Assembly: GCA_003523545.1 (NCBI GenBank) | Contig: DQAM01000432.1 | Span: 8,194 to 14,609 of the forward strand | DNA: 6,416 bases | Direction of reading: 5' to 3' | Source: Dysgonomonas sp. | GTDB lineage: Bacteria > Bacteroidota > Bacteroidia > Bacteroidales > Dysgonomonadaceae | Shown here: one piece after another, positions 1-6,416 of the stretch | Position numbering within the stretch: the stretch's first letter is position 1 | Layout: every line of letters begins with the position of its first letter | Notes under the pieces: generated by a model | The model's input: the letters and a program-made list of their open reading frames with translations, nothing else | Database searches by the model: none | Told to the model about the DNA's origin: nothing | Made by a program: the position numbers and the translations under genes

Positions 1-48
1 TGCAGAGCTGAATATCGATGTTAATTCCTTTTTTATCAATGCTCCCAT
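1..48 (-). CDS. N-terminal fragment of a possible ABC-2/GldF-type permease
   Basis: A minus-strand reading frame stays open from an ATG at 48 to the left edge and encodes MGALIKKELTSIFSSA; an in-frame ATG at 57 would add MES. The pattern of a short start, a KKEL pair and a Ser/Phe-rich stretch just before an expected first membrane helix resembles the amino end of ABC-2 type permeases, notably the GldF family of Bacteroidota. That resemblance is from memory and covers only 16 residues, so the product is an inference. I prefer the ATG at 48 because the protein then begins like such permeases and GGAAAG lies just upstream. The gene begins 8 to 17 bases after the apbE stop with no terminator between, so it is probably co-transcribed with apbE. 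Everything downstream of these codons lies outside the window. Confidence 0.45.
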   Translation of the reverse strand, partial: MGALIKKELTSIFSSA

Positions 49-65
49 ACTTTCCATCGGGTAAT

Positions 66-1061
66 TTAAAATATATCGGGAATGTATTTGTCAAAATCGG
101 CGGAACTTACAGTATAAGTAATGCCGTCCTCTCCTCCCAATATAAGCATATACGAAAGATTCTCCTTTAATGCGATTTCTCTTGTGGCGGCGGTGTCGGC
201 AAGCATAAATACTGTGGCAAACGCATCTGCGGACATACAGTCGTCAGCTATAACAGTAGCACTCAAGATATTGTTTTCGGATGGGTATCCTGTTGTAGGA
301 TCTATGGTATGTGCATATTTTTTCCCGTCTTTGATATAAAAGTTGCGGTAATTACCCGATGTAGCAACAGACTTATCGCATAGCTCAATTATAGTTTCAT
401 ATTCCCTTTGGCTGGGTATACGTTCATCTACCGGTTTGTCGATACCTATATGCCAGCATTCGCCTTTTGCATTTAATCCTTTAGCATTCACCTCACCGCC
501 GATTTCTACCATATAATCGGTGATTCCGTATGATGACAGCAGATTGGCAATCACATCCGCAGAATATCCTTTGGCTATGGCTGATGTGCTGATATGCATG
601 CGCGGGTCTTCTTTGACGATTTTACCATCTTCAAAAGAAATCTTTTCATAACCTACTATTTGCCTTAGGCTGTCGAGAATTTCCGGGGTTACCGTATCCA
701 TATTTTTAAAACCGAATCCCCAGGCATTGATAAGCGGAGACACTGTTATGTCGAAAAGTCCACCCGATATCCGGGATATCTCTTTAGCCCGGTTGAAAAC
801 GTTCACGAAAAATGTGTCCGGAACAACTTCTTCGTTATTATTTATTTTGGATATAACAGAAGTAGGTTTGAAAGGATTGAGAGAATCGTCAAACTTGGCT
901 AATTCCGCTTCTATCTCTTTTTTCAATGAGCGGTCATACTTGTATTTTATAGAATACATAGTATGGAAAATTTCCCCGGTATCTTCCTGATAAGCATTCT
1001 TACCGGAATTACATCCGCATAATATCAATATGGATACCAGTACGCAGATAAATATTCTCAT
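66..1061 (-). CDS. apbE: ApbE family FAD:protein FMN transferase, lipoprotein
   Basis: This 331-residue protein has the usual length and motif order of ApbE, which uses FAD and Mg2+ to attach FMN covalently to a Thr/Ser of targets such as NqrB, NqrC and RnfG. Residues 1-17 form a lipoprotein signal: a hydrophobic stretch ending in L-C-G-C, with Cys17 as the lipidated residue, so it should be anchored in an envelope membrane facing the periplasm. Visible family blocks are SGGLFDITVSPLINAWGFG-like (99-117), the IAKGYSAD block (162-169), VEIGGEVNAKG (185-195), ATSGNYRNFY through HTIDPTTGYP (233-260), and SADAFAT (277-283), in which Asp279 and Thr283 match the metal-binding D-x3-T. The ATG is four bases after the aroC stop, which suggests translational coupling. 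No target (nqr or rnf gene) lies in the window, so its substrate is unknown. The family assignment is firm. Confidence 0.95.
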   Translation of the reverse strand: MRIFICVLVSILILCGCNSGKNAYQEDTGEIFHTMYSIKYKYDRSLKKEIEAELAKFDDSLNPFKPTSVISKINNNEEVVPDTFFVNVFNRAKEISRISGGLFDITVSPLINAWGFGFKNMDTVTPEILDSLRQIVGYEKISFEDGKIVKEDPRMHISTSAIAKGYSADVIANLLSSYGITDYMVEIGGEVNAKGLNAKGECWHIGIDKPVDERIPSQREYETIIELCDKSVATSGNYRNFYIKDGKKYAHTIDPTTGYPSENNILSATVIADDCMSADAFATVFMLADTAATREIALKENLSYMLILGGEDGITYTVSSADFDKYIPDIF

Positions 1062-1065
1062 TTTG

Positions 1066-2130
1066 TCAGCGTGCTTTATTCAGTAAATAATAATCGAGGA
1101 TTGTCATGGCGGCCATAGCTTCTACGACGGGAACCGCGCGTGGTAATACACAAGCATCGTGGCGTCCGCGGGCTTTGAGTGTAACGTTTTCCCCTTCCGT
1201 ATTTACAGTCTGCTGTTCCATCAATATGGTAGCCACAGGCTTGAAGGCCACCCGGAAGTATATGTCCTGTCCGTTGGATATTCCACCCTGAATTCCACCC
1301 GAATGGTTTGTGCGGGTGTTGATTTTCCCGTTATCATTATAAAATGAATCGTTAATCTCCGATCCCCTGTGGTCTACATCGAAACCGTCGCCGTACTCGA
1401 AGCCTTTAACGGCATTTATACCCAGCATGGCATTGCCTAAAGCCGCATGAAGTTTACCGAAGACAGGTTCTCCCAATCCCGGCGGTACCCCTTGGATGAC
1501 ACAGGTGATTACTCCTCCGATTGTATCGCCTTTCGATTTCACATCATTAATTAGTTCAATCATTTCGAGGGCTTTCTCAGGATCGGGACAACGTACCGGA
1601 TTCGATTCTATCAGGGAAAGGTCGTATTTCCGGTAATCCTTTTCCAGGCGGATATTTCCAGCCTGAGACGTATAAGCGGTGATGCTTATGCCGGACTGTC
1701 TGAGTACAAGCTTCGCCAATGCACCGGCAACACAGCGGGCAATTGTTTCGCGGGCCGACGAACGCCCTCCCCCGCGATGATCGCGTATGCCGTATTTCTG
1801 GTGGTAGGTGTAATCTGCATGAGAAGGGCGGAACACATCTTTCATATTATCATAATCCGAGGAGTGCTGGTTATCATTATAAACCATGAATCCAATGGGT
1901 GTGCCGGTAGTTTTCCCTTCGAAAATACCTGAAAGGAATTTTACTTTATCATCCTCTTTACGTGGAGTTGTTATGCGTGACTGGCCCGGGCGGCGGCGGT
2001 CGAGCTCACTTTGTATGAATTCCATATCTGCCTCAATGCCTGCGGGGCACCCGTCTATAACTCCGCCTATTCCCGTTCCGTGAGATTCTCCGAAGGATGT
2101 CAGCCTGAAAATATTCCCGAATGTGTTCAT
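1066..2130 (-). CDS. aroC: Chorismate synthase
   Basis: AroC catalyses the last step of the shikimate pathway, anti-1,4-elimination of phosphate from EPSP to give chorismate, and needs reduced FMN. It is cytosolic and normally a homotetramer. From the ATG at 2130 the protein is 354 residues, close to the usual length. It opens [18 protein letters not shown], with the signature GESHG at 14-18 (catalytic His17), then RRRPGQ (45-50), RPSHADYTY (101-109, conserved His104), [11 protein letters not shown] (119-129) and, near the C-terminus, [17 protein letters not shown]. The frame extends upstream only to a TTG at 2169, adding 13 residues ([12 protein letters not shown] and the initiator) that do not belong to the family; that TTG also lies inside a good promoter motif, so the ATG at 2130 is the likely start. 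The gene follows the FAD/Fe-S dehydrogenase by 52 bases and precedes apbE by four. Confidence 0.97.
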   Translation of the reverse strand: MNTFGNIFRLTSFGESHGTGIGGVIDGCPAGIEADMEFIQSELDRRRPGQSRITTPRKEDDKVKFLSGIFEGKTTGTPIGFMVYNDNQHSSDYDNMKDVFRPSHADYTYHQKYGIRDHRGGGRSSARETIARCVAGALAKLVLRQSGISITAYTSQAGNIRLEKDYRKYDLSLIESNPVRCPDPEKALEMIELINDVKSKGDTIGGVITCVIQGVPPGLGEPVFGKLHAALGNAMLGINAVKGFEYGDGFDVDHRGSEINDSFYNDNGKINTRTNHSGGIQGGISNGQDIYFRVAFKPVATILMEQQTVNTEGENVTLKARGRHDACVLPRAVPVVEAMAAMTILDYYLLNKAR

Positions 2131-2166
2131 TTCCTGATTTACGTATTTTTTCTTTAATAATGAATG

Positions 2167-2174
2167 CAAAGATA
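2167..2174 (-). promoter_or_regulatory. Candidate Bacteroidetes -7 promoter element for aroC
   Basis: Read on the minus strand these bases are TATCTTTG, a full match to the Bacteroidetes sigma-ABfr -7 consensus TAnnTTTG. Transcription would start a few bases downstream, around 2160, leaving a leader of about 30 bases before the aroC ATG at 2130. The -33 region, which falls over the last codons of the dehydrogenase gene, reads GGGG and GTGA rather than TTTG, so that half is weak. The element sits in the short gap just after the dehydrogenase stop, where an aroC promoter would be expected. Known: the consensus. Inferred: that it is active. Confidence 0.5.
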
Positions 2175-2182
2175 ATGTATTC

Positions 2183-5005
2183 TTATTTTGTCACCCCATC
2201 GATCAGATAGAATATCGATTTGAAATTGATACCGCTATATTCGTTCATGCCGATTTCGCAGGTCCGGCTGGTTGAATATCCATCCTCACAACCATCGGGT
2301 ATTTGTTCTGCCAGGTGGCGTTGACCGTGCTTGTTGAGTTCGGGATAAGTAAAGCCCCTGTCCCCCGCAAATCCACAGCAATTGGATTCAACAATTTTTA
2401 CTTTCTCTGAACACATTTCTGCCAGCAGCATCAGATTTTTTTCCATACCTATCTTTTTTACCGAACATACAGGGAATACAGTCACCATCTTTTTCGGATT
2501 TTTTACCGGTAATTTAGGCATCACAAATTCGAGCATAAACTCGATGGGGTCATATATCTTTATATCCTTATTGGTGTAGGCATCAAAGAAGGTATAGTAG
2601 CAAGGACTCATATCGAACAAGATAGGATATTTACCGCCTTCCGAAGCCTTATACAATGCATCTTCCAGTTCTTTGGTTTTCTTTGCGCCTTCTTCTTTAT
2701 ACCCTTTACTGCTGAAAGCCATACCACAGCATAAATTTTGCAACCCCTCCGGATAAATAATCGTAAATCCTGCCCGGATCAGCAATTCTTCCGTCTTGCG
2801 GGTAAGTTCGACTTCATCTTTCCGGTACCCTTTTGATTTACCCATCGTACGGTTGATACAGGACGGGAAATAAACTACTTTATCAGATTGGCCTTCATTG
2901 GCTGTCTGGTGCTTTATCTTATGCGATCCTTTGGGCATGTATTTATTCCATCTGGGTATTGTATTTCCCGATATGGAACGCATTCCTCCGGCTATTCCGC
3001 CCATCAGGCTGTCGCCTAATATGGCATGGAAAAAATTCACAAAATTAAGCCCGGCACGTCCTGCGGCTGTGACTCTTTCCATATTATCACCCAGATAAGC
3101 CGCATTTTTCTTTGCTTTGTCAGACGCTCCATCATGGCGGACATGCTTGATATATTTCCCCGTATCGATTTTTACAGGACAAATGAGTCCGCATAATCCA
3201 TCCGTTGCGCAAGTTTCATCAGAATAATATTGGGCATCATGAAGCATCTTTTTTAGTCTTTCCGTATCTTCACCCATGGCTCTCAGCCGGGAAATCTCGC
3301 GTGCAATTACTATCCGGTGGCGCGGAGAAAGAGTAAGCCCTTCCGCTACGCAGTTTGGTTCACAGAACCCGCATTCCATACATTTGTCCACCAGTTCGTG
3401 TGCAGGTGGGGAAGGTTTCAGATTCTCAAGATGTATTTTCGGATTTGGATTGATGATTACTCCCGGATTGATTAGTTTATGAGGGTCAAAAATATCCTTG
3501 ATGCGCAGCATGATATTATAGGCTGCTTCGCCCCATTCTTTTTCCACATACGGAGCCATATTGCGCCCGGTACCGTGTTCTGCTTTCAGTGAACCGTCAA
3601 ATCGTTTTACAACGATTTCGTAAATACCGTCCATCAGTTTGGAGTATCTTTCGACTTCTTCCGCTGTTGAAAAATCCTGCGAAAAATTGAGGTGCAGGTT
3701 TCCGTCCAGAGCATGTCCGAAAAGTACGGCGTCGTGATATTCCAGTTCTTTGAATAATTGTTTCAGAGCGATGCAGGCTTCTGCCAGACGTGGAACAGGA
3801 AACGCCACGTCTTCGATGAGGCATGTTGTTCCGGTTTTCCTGAGCCCCCCTACAGAAGAAAGGATTCCTTTGCGGGCCTTCCAGTTAAAGGTGTATTCTT
3901 TGGGGTCGGAAGTAAAAGTAAAGGGCTGTATCGTCGGTGTCGTCTCAACGGCTTTACGTACTGCCGCTTCTTTTTGCGTTATAGTCTCTTTATCATTAGC
4001 CTGTATTTCTACTAATAAAACACACGCAGTTTCCGGAAGTGTCTTGAAATAGGCCGGAGCGTCCGGATCGTTTTCTACCGAACGGATACAATCCCTGTCC
4101 ATAAGCTCAACGGCTGAAACAGGGCTTTCTTTTAAGGCCGGAACTACCGAGCAGGCTTTTTCGACCGTATCGAAAATCATCAGGGCGCATGCTTTGTATT
4201 TTTCGTCTATTACAGTATGATATGTAATGTCCGATATAAAAGCGAGAGTTCCTTCCGCACCTATCATCAGATGTTTTATTATATCGAAAGGGTCTTCAAA
4301 GTCGACCAGTGAATTGATGCTGTAGCCGGTCGTGTTTTTAATTTTGAATTTTCTTTTGATTCTTTCTAAAAGAACGCTGTCGCCTTTGATGTCATCGCGT
4401 AATTGTTCAATTTCTTTGATTATCTCGGGATGTTTTTCCCTGAATTCCTTTTTGCTGTTTTCATCGGCAGTGTCGAGGATCGTCCCGTCGTACAAAACGA
4501 TCCGTATGTCCGCTATGGTACGGTACGAATTCTGATCGGTGCCGCAGCACATACCGCTTGCATTGTTCGATGCGATGCCACCGATCATGGCGGCATTTAT
4601 AGAAGCCGGATCGGGTCCTATTTTCCGTCCGTACGGCACCAGGAAGATATTCGCTCTTGCTCCGGTGAGACCGGGTTGAAGGCGTATTTTCAGCCCATCG
4701 TCCAATATGGAATATTTTTTCCATTTGTGAGTTGCGACCATCAATACCGAGTCGGTTATGGCCTGCCCCGAAAGGCTTGTGCCCGCAGCCCGGTAAGTGA
4801 CAGGTATATTCAATCTTCCGGTTTGCCTGATCACTTCTACCGCTTCTTCCTCCGAATGTACCTGTACGACAATTTTAGGTATCAGCCTGTAAAAACTGGC
4901 GTCTGTTCCGTATGCCAGTAACTGGAGCGGATTGGTAATAATTCTTTTGGGTTCTATTTTAAGAGATAATTCATCTTTAAGTTTCTGATAGTTTGAAGGT
5001 AACAT
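2183..5005 (-). CDS. FAD-linked oxidase fused to Fe-S/CCG module (D-lactate or D-2-hydroxyglutarate dehydrogenase type)
   Basis: This 940-residue protein joins a GlcD-like flavoprotein to a GlpC/GlcF-like iron-sulfur protein, as in YdiJ and bacterial Dld-type enzymes that oxidise D-2-hydroxyacids and pass electrons to a quinone or other acceptor. Residues 40-260 are the FAD-binding PCMH domain: [12 protein letters not shown] (71-82), [14 protein letters not shown] (130-143), [10 protein letters not shown] (147-156), GAEGTLAF (249-256). Residues 270-520 are the FAD-oxidase C-terminal domain, with a likely metal site [10 protein letters not shown] (His431, His438, Asn440) and EHGTGR (Glu476, His477). 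A 4Fe-4S motif follows at Cys542, 545, 548, 552. A second motif has Cys599, Asp602, Cys605, Cys609. Two CCG blocks are at 759-761 and 876-878. There is no signal peptide or membrane helix, so it is probably cytoplasmic or membrane-peripheral. The ATG at 5005 gives a normal family N-terminus. The exact substrate (D-lactate, D-2-hydroxyglutarate or another) cannot be told from sequence. Confidence 0.92.
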   Translation of the reverse strand: MLPSNYQKLKDELSLKIEPKRIITNPLQLLAYGTDASFYRLIPKIVVQVHSEEEAVEVIRQTGRLNIPVTYRAAGTSLSGQAITDSVLMVATHKWKKYSILDDGLKIRLQPGLTGARANIFLVPYGRKIGPDPASINAAMIGGIASNNASGMCCGTDQNSYRTIADIRIVLYDGTILDTADENSKKEFREKHPEIIKEIEQLRDDIKGDSVLLERIKRKFKIKNTTGYSINSLVDFEDPFDIIKHLMIGAEGTLAFISDITYHTVIDEKYKACALMIFDTVEKACSVVPALKESPVSAVELMDRDCIRSVENDPDAPAYFKTLPETACVLLVEIQANDKETITQKEAAVRKAVETTPTIQPFTFTSDPKEYTFNWKARKGILSSVGGLRKTGTTCLIEDVAFPVPRLAEACIALKQLFKELEYHDAVLFGHALDGNLHLNFSQDFSTAEEVERYSKLMDGIYEIVVKRFDGSLKAEHGTGRNMAPYVEKEWGEAAYNIMLRIKDIFDPHKLINPGVIINPNPKIHLENLKPSPPAHELVDKCMECGFCEPNCVAEGLTLSPRHRIVIAREISRLRAMGEDTERLKKMLHDAQYYSDETCATDGLCGLICPVKIDTGKYIKHVRHDGASDKAKKNAAYLGDNMERVTAAGRAGLNFVNFFHAILGDSLMGGIAGGMRSISGNTIPRWNKYMPKGSHKIKHQTANEGQSDKVVYFPSCINRTMGKSKGYRKDEVELTRKTEELLIRAGFTIIYPEGLQNLCCGMAFSSKGYKEEGAKKTKELEDALYKASEGGKYPILFDMSPCYYTFFDAYTNKDIKIYDPIEFMLEFVMPKLPVKNPKKMVTVFPVCSVKKIGMEKNLMLLAEMCSEKVKIVESNCCGFAGDRGFTYPELNKHGQRHLAEQIPDGCEDGYSTSRTCEIGMNEYSGINFKSIFYLIDGVTK

Positions 5006-5057
5006 TATTCATTCTTTTTAGTTAGTCATTCCGTGGGTGAATCGGTATGCAAGGTAA

Positions 5058-5087
5058 AAAAGATATTTAATAATATATCTTGAAAAA
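5058..5087 (-). promoter_or_regulatory. Weak promoter candidate for the FAD/Fe-S dehydrogenase gene
   Basis: On the minus strand 5058-5065 reads TATCTTTT, one base off the Bacteroidetes -7 motif TAnnTTTG, with a T-rich run (5083-5087) 17 bases upstream that could stand in for the TTTG-like -33 element. The leader to the ATG at 5005 would be about 50 bases. The region is very AT-rich, so a match this loose can arise by chance. The strongest support is position: the terminator at 5090-5121 requires a new promoter between it and the gene. Confidence 0.3.
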
Positions 5088-5089
5088 GC

Positions 5090-5121
5090 AAAAAAGATAT
5101 CCAATATTGGATACCTTTTTT
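5090..5121. terminator. Bidirectional intrinsic terminator after the M13 peptidase gene
   Basis: A 16-base perfect palindrome, TATCCAAT/ATTGGATA (5098-5113), is extended outward by one A/C mismatch, a G-C pair (5096/5115) and six A-T pairs between the A-run 5090-5095 and the T-run 5116-5121. Read on the minus strand it is a hairpin followed by T6, starting 33 bases after the peptidase stop codon, which is the standard layout of a Rho-independent terminator. The plus-strand reading also ends in T6, so it could stop transcription both ways, although no plus-strand gene is seen here. The stem has few G-C pairs (three in total), so strength is uncertain. Confidence 0.8.
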
Positions 5122-5154
5122 GATCGTATAAAGTATTTCTTAATTTAATTCAAA

Positions 5155-6416
5155 TTACCAGATGGAGGCACGTTTTTCCGGTGCCAGATATAACGCGTTA
5201 TCTTCGTTTACGTTAAATGCTTCGTACCATGCTCCGATATGGGGAAGAGCACCGTTTACCCTCCATTTTCCCAAAGAATGAGGGTCTATCTTGGTAAGCC
5301 TAATGATTTCTTCGTTACGGATATTGCCTGCCCATAGGTTGGCATAAGACAGGAAGAAACGTTGATTGGGAGTGAATCCGTCGATATCTTTTGCTTCTTT
5401 AGCCTGTTGGGTTTTCTGGAAAGCGGCGTACGAGACCTGCAATCCTCCGTGGTCTGCAATATTTTCACCCAAGGTAAATTTGCCGTTTGCATGCAGATCA
5501 TCAATAACAACGATGTTATCGAAATAATCGGATAAAACTTTGGCTCTTTCTTCAAATTTCTTGGCATCTTCGGCAGTCCACCAATCGGTCATATTACCGT
5601 TTTTGTCGTATTTACGGCCCTGATCGTCGAAACCGTGTGTCATCTCGTGTCCTATAACCACGCCGATACCTCCATAATTGAGAGCATCATCAGCGTTCAT
5701 ATAGAAAAACGGTGCCTGCAGGATTCCGGCAGGGAAACATATTTCATTGGTTGTCGGGTTATAATAGGCATTGACAGTTTGTGGAGACATAAACCATTCG
5801 CCCTTATCTACTTCTTTTCCTAATTTGTTCAACATATAGTTAAACTCGAACTCGGAAGAACGTACGATATTAGCCCAATAGCTGTCATTTTTTATTTCAA
5901 GTCCTGAATAATCCCTCCACTTATCGGGATACCCAATTTTTACAGTGAAGGCATCGAGTTTTTCCTGAGCTTTCGCTTTAGTGCTTTTGCTCATCCACTC
6001 CAGACCGTTGATACGCTCGCTTAAAGCAATCCTGAGATTCTTTACCAGTTCGAGCATGCGTTCTTTAGCTGCCGGGGGGAAATATTTTTCTACATACATT
6101 TGCCCTACCTCTTCTCCCAGTGCATCATTGATCGTATTGACAGTCCTTTTCCAGCGGGGAAGTATGGTTTTACTGCCGCTCATCTGCCTGCCGTAAAAAT
6201 CGAAATTTGTATTTACGAAATCATCGCTCAGATATTTTGCAGCCGCATTGATGAGGCACCAGGACAGGTATGCCTTAGATTCGTCGATCGAAGAAGTATT
6301 TATTAATTTTACAGCTTCGGCCACCGGTTCAATCTGGGATACATTCAGGCTTTCGAAATTGCCGGCTCCTACTGAGGTAAAGAATAAATCCCAGTTGAAT
6401 TTCGCTACAGAGTCGT
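5155..6416 (-). CDS. M13 family (neprilysin-like) zinc metallopeptidase, C-terminal part
   Basis: This is the carboxy-terminal 419 residues of an M13 endopeptidase; the frame runs open through the right edge. A GTG at 6324 can be mistaken for a start, but the family match continues upstream of it (WDLFFTSVGAG, then SLNVSQIEPVAEAVKLI), so it is an internal Val codon. Bacterial M13 enzymes are usually about 670-690 residues, so roughly 250 residues are missing, including any signal peptide. Catalytic features are all present: NAYYNP just before the active site, the zinc motif HEMTH (codons at 5635-5649; two His ligands and the catalytic Glu), GENIADHGG with the third ligand Glu (ENIAD codons at 5452-5466), the substrate-stabilising His in ALPHIGAWYEAF, and the closing RASIW typical of the family end. 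It probably cleaves peptides in the periplasm or at the cell surface; the substrate is unknown. A terminator follows, so it closes its own transcription unit. Confidence 0.95.
   Translation of the reverse strand, partial: DSVAKFNWDLFFTSVGAGNFESLNVSQIEPVAEAVKLINTSSIDESKAYLSWCLINAAAKYLSDDFVNTNFDFYGRQMSGSKTILPRWKRTVNTINDALGEEVGQMYVEKYFPPAAKERMLELVKNLRIALSERINGLEWMSKSTKAKAQEKLDAFTVKIGYPDKWRDYSGLEIKNDSYWANIVRSSEFEFNYMLNKLGKEVDKGEWFMSPQTVNAYYNPTTNEICFPAGILQAPFFYMNADDALNYGGIGVVIGHEMTHGFDDQGRKYDKNGNMTDWWTAEDAKKFEERAKVLSDYFDNIVVIDDLHANGKFTLGENIADHGGLQVSYAAFQKTQQAKEAKDIDGFTPNQRFFLSYANLWAGNIRNEEIIRLTKIDPHSLGKWRVNGALPHIGAWYEAFNVNEDNALYLAPEKRASIW

Noticed and set aside
2131..2169. N-terminal extension of AroC by 13 residues from a TTG codon.
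   Set aside because: The extension is not typical of AroC, uses a rare start, and overlaps a promoter motif.
4403..4921. A 172-codon open frame on the plus strand inside the dehydrogenase gene.
   Set aside because: It lies wholly antisense to a well-supported gene with intact family motifs. Its translation shows no recognisable domain, and there is no sign of a dedicated promoter or ribosome binding site.
5061..5080. AT-only inverted repeat (AGATAT, 8-base spacer, ATATCT) as a second terminator or operator.
   Set aside because: The arms contain a single G-C pair each and no T-run follows the hairpin on the minus strand in the right place; in such AT-rich DNA this is likely chance.
5155..6324. 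The M13 peptidase read as a complete 389-residue protein starting at GTG 6324.
   Set aside because: The frame continues without a stop to the window edge and the extra residues fit the M13 N-terminal domain, so the gene is cut by the window, not short.
1..6416. Search for CRISPR arrays, tRNA genes, insertion sequences, attachment sites or phage/defence genes.
   Set aside because: Nearly all of the window is coding sequence of conserved housekeeping families; the gaps are at most 149 bases and hold no repeat array, tRNA-like fold or transposase remnant that I can see.

Overview
The window looks like an ordinary chromosomal segment of a Bacteroidota, probably Bacteroidales, genome. The evidence is the style of the proteins (a Bacteroides-like M13 peptidase, an AroC starting [10 protein letters not shown], a lipoprotein ApbE), moderately AT-rich DNA, the lack of strong Shine-Dalgarno sequences, and a match to the Bacteroidetes -7 promoter motif TAnnTTTG in front of aroC. 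A genus cannot be fixed from the sequence alone; Dysgonomonas- or Parabacteroides-like organisms would fit.

All genes lie on the minus strand, so transcription runs from the right edge to the left. From right to left: the C-terminal two thirds of a neprilysin-like M13 zinc endopeptidase (5155-6416, open at the right edge); a 149-base intergenic gap with a near-perfect, bidirectional intrinsic terminator (5090-5121) and a weak promoter candidate; a 940-residue FAD-linked oxidase fused to an Fe-S/CCG module, of the D-lactate / D-2-hydroxyglutarate dehydrogenase type (2183-5005); a short gap with a promoter candidate; aroC, chorismate synthase (best start 2130); apbE, FAD:protein FMN transferase lipoprotein, four bases after aroC; and the first codons of another gene at the left edge, resembling an ABC-2/GldF-type permease.

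The terminator separates the peptidase from the rest. The dehydrogenase, aroC, apbE and the left-edge gene are closely spaced and co-directional and could be read through as one unit, with aroC probably also having its own promoter in the 3' end of the dehydrogenase gene. There is no obvious single pathway. The dehydrogenase would feed electrons from a D-2-hydroxyacid into the electron transport chain. ApbE would flavinylate periplasmic-facing subunits of respiratory complexes such as Nqr or Rnf. AroC makes chorismate, which is the precursor of both aromatic amino acids and menaquinone. A loose respiratory link is therefore possible, but it is inference.

I found no mobile element, CRISPR array, tRNA/rRNA gene or clear novel system. 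The points worth a second look are small: start-site corrections, the promoter that overlaps the spurious aroC start, the CxxD-type second Fe-S motif, the bidirectional terminator and the left-edge gene fragment.
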